Positions 12,301-24,300 of a stretch of 64,000 nucleotides of DNA are shown piece by piece; the first letter of the stretch is position 1, and the number at the start of each line of letters is the position of its first letter. The notes beneath the pieces were generated by a model. The model was given only the letters and a program-made list of their open reading frames with translations. It made no database searches and had not been told where the DNA came from. The stretch is from Fratercula arctica (lineage: Eukaryota; Chordata; Aves; Charadriiformes; Alcidae): assembly GCA_947846985.1 (NCBI GenBank), contig CANTUZ010000003.1:53232096-53296095 (forward strand), written 5' to 3'. The position numbers were made by a program, and so were the translations under genes.

Positions 12301-15300
12301 ACAGGAATGTCATTATTGGTAAAAATGTTTTATTTATTAGGGCAACATTTTCCAAAGATCTAGAAGTTGAGTTCTGTTTTAAGAAATTAATATTACAGTC
12401 TTAATTTCTTTAAACTTCATAAACTGATACTAAAAAAAAAAAAAAACCCTCTGAAAAGTCTTACGACTGCTGCTTGCTTTAGGCAATTTGGTATAAGTGT
12501 TAGTATAGTTACAGATGCTCATGCAAATGTTTTTCAATAGCAGCAATATAGTTGCTCTGAAATCTTGTCCTTTGAAATGAATAGACAACTTAACTTAAAA
12601 AGAGCCACAAATATTTAGGCCAAGTATGTCTGAATAGATTTCACCTGTGAGTTTTCCAGAGCCTTAGATGTTTAGAGCTAAATCAATGAAAATGCTTACA
12701 GGTAAGAGGTAACTCTTTTTAGGCTCACAAAGATTTTTTTTTTTTTTCTTTATAACTCTCTAAGGAAACTATTTTGTATTTTAGTAACAGGAACCAATTA
12801 AAAAAATGTCCCATTCTCATGGATCTTCATTTTGCTCATGCCTCATAGTGCTTGCAGTGCAGGTCTTTGGCCAGTTTTCAGATTTTTTTTTTAAATTAGG
12901 AGTTTTTTCCTTAAGGTTCTTCATGTGTGAACTTCTTACTCATTTGAGAAATGAAGATTAGAAGAAGGCAATCTCTTTTACTCTTTTACAAGAGTGCATT
13001 ATGAGGCTTCTAGACCATCTCCTTTTTCTTACAGAATGTACATTGAACTTCATTTTCAAGTTAAAAGGTGTGCTTTCTGTTTTCTCAAGTTTTAAGGGTC
13101 TCAACTTGGATTTTAATTCTAAGTGCATCCATCCAGAAAATAGCTAATTCTGATGGTGTTATTTTCTCTGGGTGGGTGTTTTCCTGTCTTGTTGGTTGTA
13201 CTGAGTTGCAGAAGTGCCTTCCTAAAGATGGTAAATTCTAAAGAAAACTGAACAGAGTAGAAAAAGTGGAAAACTGACTTTTGATAAAATATTGGCAAAC
13301 TAAAATATGCATTAATGAGAATGAATGGGTAAAATAAGGGGAATTCAGGAACTGAATCATCAGCTTTTTGTCTGCGTTTGTCTCAATACATTGTGATTCC
13401 ATTTCCCTTCTCAGTATGCTTCTTCCACATGTGTCCCTCACCTCCTTCCATTCTCTAAATCAGAGTTCTTTTGGGCGCTCTGAAAAGAATTGGTAACACC
13501 TTCCTTTTAGACACTGAACACCTTTATTCAAGTCAATATAGCATGCTAACACCATTAAGCCTTGCTCTGCAGAGGGTAGAAATGAAGTATTTGTGATCGT
13601 TGCTCAATTATTTTTCAATTAGATAATGAATCAAGAGGGCCCTTAAAAAGAAGCAACCTTTTCTGGTTGCTTTTATGTCTTTGTGTTGATTATTTGCAAT
13701 TTTCCAACTTCTGAAGTCCAATGTGGTGTAGAATTTAATGAATTCTGAGCCTGTAAGGAAAAAATCGAGACTGTGGAGAATCATAAAGAGATACTGTGTT
13801 TTGTTTACCTTGCAGAGTTAAAAATTCTCCTCTCAAGCAGTCTCCAGGCTACCAAATTGAGCTAGTTATCCAGCTAGTGTGGGTGAGTGGAGAACCTCCT
13901 CAACAGATAACCAGCTTAGCAGTCAACTCAGCATACGGCCTGTAAGTATATTCTACGCAGATTTTTTTTTATTATTCTGTTAAAGTGGTTTAAAATTATC
14001 TATAAAAAATAAGTCTCCATGTGTGTTCACATGAGCTACACAGCAACGTAAGAGAGGCAATCAGTCTCCTGTGCTTAAAAGATAATTCCCTTTGGGTCAT
14101 GACAGATCATGGTGACACTAACATGAGAAACAAATCAATATCACAATCACAGTTCCTCACCTAGCACTGCAAGTGTCTGTCAGATAGGTTGGCAAGTGCA
14201 GTGACGGTGCTCTGTTCTCAGTGTCACATGTTTTTACAAGAGAACAATTAAACAATATGGCATTCTAAAATAGTATTTTATAAATATGTGTAATTGAGGA
14301 CAATTTACAAAAATGAGGAAGGCTTAAAATTCTGAACAGCAACAAATACTGATATAAAGCTTTACCAACATTTGATTAGCACTGTCTTTCCTTCCACTTC
14401 TCTTTTTCCAGAGTAGTTTTTGGAAACTGTAATGGTATTGCCATGGTTGATTACCTCCAGAAGACAGTGCTCCTGAATCTAGGCACTATTGAACTGTATG
14501 GCTCCAATGATCCTTATCGCAGGGAGCCACGATCTCCCAGAAAAACTCGGCAACCGTCTGGAGGTGAGTAACCCAAAACTTGTTTTAACCAACTGTGCCT
14601 TTCTTCTGAGCTTATCTGATCTATTAGTGTATATTTTTTGAATACAGGCATATTTTTCTCTATTGTGGTTTCATCCTTTCTTCTTGATCTATCCCTAATG
14701 TCACTATTGCAGGTTTGTCACTTCATGTTTCCTTCAAAACTGGTGCTTAGTAAAATCTACTGATGCTTGACATCATTATTATTCTTTTAGAACAATGTAT
14801 GTTTTAAGAAAAAGCAGATGGGAAAAACATTATTTGTGTGAATAGATACAAATATAAATGCCCAATGGATTTATGCAGTTTACAACATTTTAACGCAGGA
14901 TGAAGAAGTAGGAATATCCTGGTATTTCTGATTAACCTAGTACCCATATCACATGCTTATATAAACTCATTACTGTTTGCAGATTGCCAGTGTATCTGCT
15001 GGGATCTTTTGGCTTCCTATTTTAAATCTTGACTAGAAATGTCCCTGCTAAGCTAAAGCATGTTGTGTCGTGTACGCTGTTACGTTATGCTTGAGAGGAA
15101 GCCTTTGATTTAAGTGAACCAAATAAACTTCCAAATACAAACCGGTAAAATCTTTTTTTGAAAAAAGGACTGAAAAAATATAGTGAAGAAGGGTGGTATT
15201 TTCCTCCTCAGCTGCAAGAAGACTTTTCATTGAAAATTCCAAGTGTGTTATTGCCAAAAGGAAAACTTAGTATTTTTAATTTATTTTCTTCTCCTTCTTA

Positions 15301-18300
15301 CTTACGTAGTTAATTTTTAAGTTATGTTTAGATACTTCTAAGTTAATTTGGAAAATGGCTAAGGACAGAATGATAAACAATGTCACTGCTGCCCCAGATG
15401 ATTATTTTTTCAATAGGAAGTAAACTGTTCAAAAAACTTCTTCATGCTCTAGCGTTTGCTTTATTTTGAGATCCAGAATAAAGTCCAGGTAAGTTCCTTA
15501 GGTAATATTGTATTCAAATTGAAATGAATGCTCTAAAATGTATTTTAGTAAATCATTGGTTTGAGAAGGACCTAGTTAGCACCAGTTACCTTATTGCAAC
15601 TGAGGAAACTGATCTAAAAATCATGAACATATAGCAGAACATACACAGTTTATCTGACATCCTGTCAGATAAAATATTTTCTTCTAATAAATAAAATTTA
15701 TTTTAAAAAAACTTCTTAAGAGACAAAGGAATAACTTTACTTGGTTGACAGTATTAACTCCTCTTGGGAGTAAGGGACTTATAATCTAAATAAATGAATC
15801 AGAATTTAAACTGGTTTTTGGAGCATTAAACATTACTTGCTTTGTTTTCTTGGCTTTTGTTATTTCAATGTATTGGATCCACATAACTGAGTTACAACTG
15901 TCTCTAAGATGTTCATGAATGAAGTCCTTTTTGCTCATCAATATAACTGTTACATGAAATCATATATTTTTCATTTTACATTTTAATATTAACAGTCTGC
16001 ATGGCAAGAGCATTATATAAACCTCGTTATTCAAGTTATTCTGCTGGCTTTTCTGTCTCAAATGTACTGTTAGTGTCTCCGTCTTTCCTTTTCTCATTGC
16101 TTCGTAAAGGTATGCTGACTGTGGCTTCTTGCATGTGCGGCCTTTCTAACTTATATTCAGAGTCTGTGAAAAAGCTTCGCACCTCTTATATAAGTAAGTC
16201 GTCTCATGGCAATAAAAATATTTTTGAACATCTGAATTTGATTTTTTTGACTTGTTCACTCCCCATAAATATTTTTGTTAGTCCATTTTAAGTAATCGTT
16301 TTACTCTTTAGAAACTCATTTTTAATCCATCACACATCTATTGTTTCTTGTTCATGGCATCTTTAAAAGAAACTTGAATGAAAAAAGCAATCATAGTCGT
16401 CTCTGTATTTTATGTTTTTAAATAAGTAAATAAATATCAAAATCAAAAGAAGATCCTGTCTCAGAAGTTACTGATATCTACAAACCCAGGATCTTGCCAA
16501 ACTTAGCGTTGTTTTGAGATCTAAAGCTAGAAGCTTCCTTTGCATGGTCCCCTTTCTGGCAGAAAAAGCTTCAGAACTCTAGTGTTAGATCATTAATAAT
16601 AATATATAATAATATATTAATATTTAACATTGTAAAAGATGGGATTTTGTCCCAAAATGAAGGTTTACTTCTACAAAGATATTGATCATAGAGATTAGGT
16701 GTGGAGACGTCTGTGTATTATGCAGCCCTGTGCAGTTTCCAAGCAGGTTTGAAGTTCAGGCATCTATGCAAGGGAGGTAGCCCATCAGAACCATGATTTA
16801 CCTGAGGGCTTCTCTGACTTATTCCATCATTCACAGCATCCAAGAATTTGGAGAACATAAAGCTGATTTTAAAAGCATAACATTGTTCCTTTCCCTAGGG
16901 TGCCAGTTTTCTCCAGCCCTTGGGCAGAGGTAGGTAATCTCACCCCATTTTTAATGAAGGAGAGTAGAATACGTTAAGAGAAGAATGACCTCGAGTTAAT
17001 GAAAAAAATAAAAATAAGAAGACTTGAGATTATGGTCCAGTTCTGGTGGTTCTGCTATTTTTTTTTTTCCCAACAAGAAAAAACAAATACATTTCAGAGA
17101 AGGTAGGCTCAATAACCAAATACTGCTTTCTGTATAGCCTTCTATCCTTTGCTGCAAAGGGAGACAGGGAGCTAGGCATAAAAGAAATGCCTCTACCTTA
17201 TGATGATATGTAACTGAAAAGCAGGATCTACCACTGAATTGTTATTGTGAAGAGAAGCAAAAGATGGGCACAAGTCCCAAAACTGATTTCCGAAGTCAAC
17301 GGTTGTAAAGCTGAATTTACCTGGACTATTTAATTTAGGAATAAGTTAAAACAGGTTTTGTATGAAAGAGTTAATTTCTTAACCATATAGTTAATTCCCT
17401 TTCCCTCCACCATCCTCTCAATATCTTGATTAACTGGAGCTACAGTGTCTTTAAAAACTGAAAACAATTTCTCTAGAGTTATTTAATATTTCTCATTATT
17501 TGTAGTTCTTTCAATGTATATGTTTCCCAGACTTCAATAGCTTAAATAATAAAGCATTATGGCTGTGTAATTTTCCACAAATAAGTCTGTTGCATTAAAG
17601 AATTATCCTTTGCTATATTTATAGTATTGGAACTATAAGAGTTAATTAGAACACTTTTGGATTTTGCATCCTCCCTTTCTTAGACATCAATATCTGTGTT
17701 TAGTGTCTTCAAAGATGCAAGGAACTTATGTTTCCTTGGTTTGTTTTTGGAAGATATGCCTTCATTGAATTCTTTATCCTTAAAACATTTGTATTTTAAT
17801 ACTTCTAAATTTATTTTTCTACAAATAAGACATTTTCAACTACTGCATAGTTCTAATAACCTTCAGGGAGTATTAGTACCTAATTTCTAAATCTTCCTAG
17901 AAAAAGGGCTTATGTATTTAATGTGGTTGTTCTAGAGAAACTGAGTATTTCCCATCCTCTTTGAGACAACCACAATGCATTTAAAGAAAAATAAAAAAAA
18001 AATCATACTAGCCTATGCATGCAATTAGCAAGTTATTAGTTACATTAAGTTCAGGTCCGGACAGCATGCAACAGAACAGCGTATTGTTACTGTACGTTGT
18101 ATCCCAAGATTGACAGAACCAAAAATTAAATTTCAATAGAGAGGGGTAGGAAAACATTAGCTGTTACTCAGCTACTTCCATAGGTTTTGCAAAAAAAAAA
18201 AACACAGGAAGAATTCATCCTTACTCATGAAGAACCCTGCTATTCTGTATGTTCCGGCATAAATTGTCTATTTAATAGATCATCAGTATCTGCGTGTATA

Positions 18301-21300
18301 TTTATAGTTTAGTAAATGGCATGTCCTGAGTCAACCAATTGAAAATTTTCAAAGACTTTTTAAAAATTGTGAGATTTTTCCCTTCACTTGTGTTGCAAGA
18401 ATATGATGTATGTTTCTGTCATCTTATTTTTTCTACTCAGAAAAGAAATTCAGATTCCCGTCTTAAAGCAGCATCTATTTAGAGACAAGGCTCTCTACAC
18501 TAGCTAGACTGTAAACTGTCATTTCAGGCTAGCTCAACAGATACAAGCTCCCAGTTGGGATCGTGTTTTGGAATTTATCAGTGATTCATACCAGGTATAT
18601 TACTCACATGTTTTGGGTGGCAATTTATAGTTTGTGAAGCATGCAGTATATATGTTTTGTGAAGGCCTTCGAGACAGTGTCATCAGGTTCTTGTCAAGGA
18701 TAAAAACAAAGTCAGCCTTTGCCCTCAGGTCATAATAGTTGGGGGGGAAAAACCACCTTCGGCCATGTGCCAAAAGACACAACATGTGTAAGTAAAAACT
18801 TTATAGTGTGATGAAAACTCTACATGCAGTGGAGGCTTACACTGTTTAGAGACCTTTGTTTGATAAACTGTTTGCTATAAATATGACAGGAGCCATTAAG
18901 AAGGCAGCAAATATTGATACCAATTTATCAAACAAGTCATAATTTTATGACTAAACACCAAAACTTAGGACAGCTGTTATTTTTCCTTGCTTAGTTGTAA
19001 AATTAAGTTCACACAGGACACCAATCTTAACTCTTTTGCAACTTACTATTGTTGGGAGTTACAAGGTTTTCTGTGACTTCTCAACTTCTCAACAATATAA
19101 TACAGCTTTTTATAAGTTAGTATGTCTTAGCTCTACCACAGGCAGATTAGGATTCTGACAAAATAGAAGCAGTTCTTGCATACATGTGACACTTTTATTA
19201 TATATCAAAAAGGCTTTTTTCAATGTCATCTACAAGGGTTTCAGAACTGGGGTTGAGTCAAACCTGAAGAAAATACGTGCTTAGAACCTTTCTGGGTCTG
19301 CATGCTCTAGTTTTCCCTGTCCCCTTCTTCCTTGAACTGGATGTGGACGTTAACTCTATTTGAATTTTTAACTTAAATGTCAAGTAAACCAGACCAATAT
19401 CAGCTGTGGCTAAGCCAAGTCCAGATCTGAATGAGAAAGTCTGATTGTTGGGTTTGGGGCTTTTTGTACTCCATTTTTCAGGTTAATTGGTTTTAATTCT
19501 AACTTGTATGTCTTCATATCAAGTTCTAGTTAGAATTCTCAATTAGACTAGTTTCCAGTCAAGTTATTGTGCCTTCAGAGATGTATTTGCCTAAAGCTTA
19601 TGTGAAAAAATGGCAAATGTCTTGTGAAACTTACTTTGTACATCAGTTAATTCCAGGTATATTTCTAGAGTTTTTAATGCAACATGATAATTTTTGTCTT
19701 TAATAAAATCAGATTTTTTTAGTTCATTTTTCAGTTTTTCCAATTTCTTGCTACTAAAGTTCAGAGAAATAAGCTAAAAGCTTATTAGAAGGTCACTCTT
19801 CCGTATATGTATTCTAGTCTGGTTGTAGTCTTTGCAGTTCTGAAATGGAAAATATTGGATCAGTTTGCTTTTGTAACCCATAGCAATTTGCCCATATGCT
19901 GTAGGCCCAAAGCCAGAGAACTTTTCCAGGAGAGCTGTCTTACTGCCAGTGTGCACTCTGCTTCTATCAGGGTGCCTGGGGTTTTAAGGTGAACAGCAAT
20001 GATTGTTACAGCAGTTTCTTCTTTGCATTGGTCCTGGACAGACACTCATAGCTCCTGGACCTAACTCAGATCATTCTTGTTATTCTCTGCTTAGTTTAAT
20101 TACTAATACAGTCATAGATAAAATTACTTTTTATCTATTCCTGACCCTTCTTCTTGCTCTTAAATAATAGCAGTGATGGCTACACTTAAATTTCCAAGGG
20201 TTATGTACCGTAACAGTTGTCATAAGTCACACTTCTTTTTAGTGTGATAAATCTTACCTAATGCATAGAAGTAGTGTATAGGTTTATGATGAGAAAATCG
20301 TAGAATCATTTAGGTTGGAAGAGACCCTTGGGACCATCGAGTCCAACCATCAACCCCACTCTACAAAGTTCTCCCCTACACCATGTCCCCCAACACCACA
20401 TCTAAACAAGTCTTAAGCACATTCAGGGATAGTGACTCCACCACTTCCCTGGGCAGCCTATTCCAGTGTCTAACCACTCTTTCTGTGAAGAATTTTTTCC
20501 TAATGTCCAGCCTAAACCTACCCTGTTGCAGCTTGAAGCCATTCCCTCTTGTTCTACCACTAATTACCTGAGAAGAGACCAGCACCAACCTCTCTACAAT
20601 GTCCTTTCAAGTAGTTGTAGAGAGTGATGAGGTCTCCCCTCAGCCTCCTCTTCCTCAAACTAAACAGTCCCAGCTCCTTCAATCGCTCCTCATAAGATTT
20701 ATTCTCCAGGCCCTTCACCAGCTTCGTTGCCCTCCTCTGCACTTGCTCCAGCACCTCGATATCCCTCTCATATTGAGGTGCCCAGAACTGGACACAATAC
20801 TCAAGGTGTGGCCTCACCAGTGCTGAGTACAGGGGGACAATCACCTCCCTACTTCTGCTGGTCACACTATTTCTAATACAAGCCAGGATGCCATTGGCTT
20901 TCTCGGCCACCTGGGCATGCTGCTGGCTCATGTTCAGCCACTTGTCAATTAGAACCCCCAGGTCCTTTTGTGCCAGGCAGCTCTCCAGCCACACTTCCCC
21001 AAGCCTGTAGCGATGCATGGGGTTGTTGTGGCCCAAGTGCAGGACCCGGCACTTGGCCTTGTTGAAGCACATGTTTTGGGGGGTTTCTTTTGGATCAATT
21101 GATCAAAAGATGTATATTAATCAAATCATAGCCTCAAAAATTCTTAGAAATCAAGCATGCAGGTGTGTGACTTCATTCTTGGCTAAAGGCTATTCCTGTC
21201 AATGCAGGATTTCACTTCTCATAGGAAGATTAGTGTGAGAAGTTAAACACTTCCTATGAAGATAAAGTGTTAAAATATTTACAGGAAAAAGGAATTAAGT

Positions 21301-24300
21301 TCCTGAACTGCATGTTTAGATTTTGCGTAGTTTGGCTCCTGAAGGGGTGTGATCTAGAAACGCAGCTATTTCTAAAAGCACAGTGCAGGTTTGTCCTCCC
21401 AGCACTGCTACTATCTAAAACTTGTATTGCTTGTTGGGAGAGCAGAACCTCTTATTTTTGAAAGACCTTTTTACACAACCCTGTCTAGTACAAAACATTT
21501 AGACTCCCATGCATGTCTAAAACTCACGTGTTTTCAGAGGTCAAATCATACTTTGTTAGAGACTATGTACCACAACTATTCCATAGCAGCCATTGATTTA
21601 CTGATAGATAAGTAGATAAATAAATTGCTTTTTTTCTTTCTCCTGTGTAGTGGGAAGTTATAGCTTCCACCTGGGATTTCACCATACATTTTAGAATTGA
21701 AGTAGGTTGCTGGACTATTGTTACGTGTAGGCTTAACCAAGCCTTAAGGTGATTTAACAATTTCCTATCAATCCTGGTCATTGAGTTTTGAGGTTCAAGC
21801 TGTACATGCTCTTAGTAATCTTAAAAAAAGACTACTTTGCGTAAATGAAACTGTGTGTGAATGCAACATATTGTGTTCCACATCGATACAATATTTCAAA
21901 GAACCTTTTTTATTTAAATTGTTAACTTTTGTTTTAGTATTTGGAAATTCTAAAGCTTTGATAGGGTAGTGCTGTTCCCATTTTTTTATTTGTTGTCTGT
22001 TGACAGATATGTATGGTTACACTAGTGAATGTGTAGAATACAACTGTATAAACGGGCTCTGCATGTCAAGCCCTCATTGCCTTAGCCGTTACCATTACAC
22101 CTCTCAAGCTTTTTTGACTATCTGAAATATTTGTGTGCATGCAAAAGCCTTTCATTTTAATAAATATTTCTTAACTATTTATGTAAAGTATTGCTTGTTT
22201 GTACTAGTATCACATCGTGAAATTTCTGGAAGAAGACTGAATCATAAACCTGAAGATGCATTTCTAGCCTTAAAATATCAATAAATTCACTGTTCTTAAT
22301 TGTGGGCAGTCTTGACAGCAGTTTCTTGTCAAATAGAAAAATTCTTTGTATACTTCTAGTTAGTGCTGTGGAATAACACTTAGGACCCTTGTGAGGGAAT
22401 GTCCATCTTTAGCATCTGACTCCTGTGCTTTATTTTCTTCACTGGAAAGGAAGGAATGAATTTTTAGATATTAATATATTGCAGTTATTCAAATGATTGG
22501 ATTTGACAATGTAAGAATTTAGTAAAAGTCCGCCATAAAAGGAAGAACACTTTTGTAAGCACCCTAGAACCTATAATTCTGTAAGGGACATCAATAAGGA
22601 GTTTTGCTGGAAAACGAACTTGGCAATGCAACAGCAAATACAAAGCATATCACTGTAACAGTGGGAAAATAATTTTTGAAAAAAGGCAGTGTAGTTTCAC
22701 ACATACTGCATGCATGGTTGTAATCTTCAAAATCTTTTATCTGACTTTCTTTTGCAATTAGATTTTTAATATAACTACGATTTTTTTCAAAATAGAAATT
22801 ATATTTGTAGTTAATACATATCTTATGTATTTCAGTGAAAACGTGATTTTCACTGAAATTTAATGAGGAAGCATATTTTGTAAAGAAAACTAGTAGGAAG
22901 AAGTAAGTGACTCTACAGTCACAATGGGTAATGTCCAAATTTAAAAAAAAAAAAGTAACAGAATACATAACAAATTCTATCATAACTGACTGGTTTGTAG
23001 CTAATAAGAAATGAAGTTCCGAACTGCAGTGGAAGAAAGGATGAAATAGCAGCTGTATTTATTATACACTGTTTTTGTGTTCCAGCAGGTCTTTGTGATA
23101 TTAATGAAGGTACAATGGTTCCAGAAGACCGCTGCAAATCGCCCACTTCAGGTAATCATAACTGTCTCTAATCTTCAGCTTATTTGCCCAGAAGACGCCA
23201 TGCTTTAAGTCAACATTTACTGGTTAAGTAATTACATAAAAGCTGTTGTCTTCTCACATACTATCTGAGCTGTCATAAATTTTGCTGTGTTGCACAACTG
23301 CATTTTTAAAACAAGGCTGATTTAAGAGATGCAATAGAAATATGTCATAAAGATGAGCGAAGAGAGGTATAATCTGAATGTTTACGCTTCAGGGAACATA
23401 CTGCACAACAGAATTTTGAAACCCTGATAAGAGATGCACAAATTCCTGTAATAACTGATGTGACTGTTTCGGAGTCCTCAGAAGTAGTAAAGATAATTTC
23501 TGTAAAAAGAGCTAGTTTACTTCTGCTTCCTCATAAGTGGTAAATAACTATTTTTCTTTGGAATCAGAGGTCTTCAGAAACTGGCATTCCCTACTTCACG
23601 CTCCCCCTGTCCTCTTTTTTTTTTAGTTACCACTACTATATGTGAATATTTTAAATGAAAGCTTCAGAGAGATGTAATACTATTTAGCATTTTGTTTAAT
23701 ATTGGCTAGTTGAGGTTATAGCCATGTAATACTTAATTGTGCACATCAATATATAGTATTCGAGATGAATATTTCATGTACTAGCTAAACATTCGTCACT
23801 TACTTTCACCATTACTCTGAAAAAACTTTAAAGTTAACATGTCACTCTATCTTTTCCATTCAAAGCTCTACTCAAAGTTTAAGTAGAGGACAAAATTGCA
23901 CGTTTACTCAAGTACCTAAAGTAGCATGTGCACTCTTTACAATGTAGTGAAAAATGGTAATCAGTATAGGCATCTAAAGATAGATCCCTTTTCTATTGTA
24001 GCCTGTACCTTTCAAAGCCAAGTCGAAAGCATAATGAAACAAAATATCCTGTTTGTAGCTCCAGTAGAAATTTTAACATAAATTTTAATTTCTGATTTGT
24101 CAACTTCTGGCTTTTGATGTTAACTTTAAATAGTGCAAAACTCATCTAGATCAGTCAATGTCATCATCTTTTTTGCTAATCCTTTCTTAGACTAAATTGG
24201 ATTTATTTATAATTAAAACAAAATTTGGCTGAAAACTTTAAAAATTCTTAACTAAAGATGTGATTTCATGAAAAACCTGTATAAAGATAAGTGTGGGCAC

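Larger units (their letters stand above)
14564..23085 (+). other. Long STXBP5 intron between exons 9 and 10 (8.5 kb)
   Basis: This is the largest intron in the window and splits the variable linker. It contains the candidate cassette exon (16110-16193), a minus-strand CR1 (20296-21076) and the hairpin at 22829-22859. The remainder is AT-rich with no feature I can support. The 130-codon minus-strand frame at 22591-22983 is rich in Phe, Tyr and Asn and is most likely a product of base composition. Confidence 0.9.

Noticed and set aside
16001..16109. Upstream extension of the cassette exon to the ATG at 16001
   Set aside because: The open frame extends upstream, but this part does not match the tomosyn-2 linker, and the pyrimidine tract before 16109 supports a splice acceptor there.
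20383..20826. Plus-strand ORFs opposite the CR1 element
   Set aside because: They are antisense shadows of the CR1 reverse-transcriptase frame and have no family resemblance of their own.
22591..22983. 130-codon minus-strand ORF
   Set aside because: Rich in Phe, Tyr, Asn and Lys as expected from AT-rich DNA, with no splice-supported exon structure or recognisable motif.
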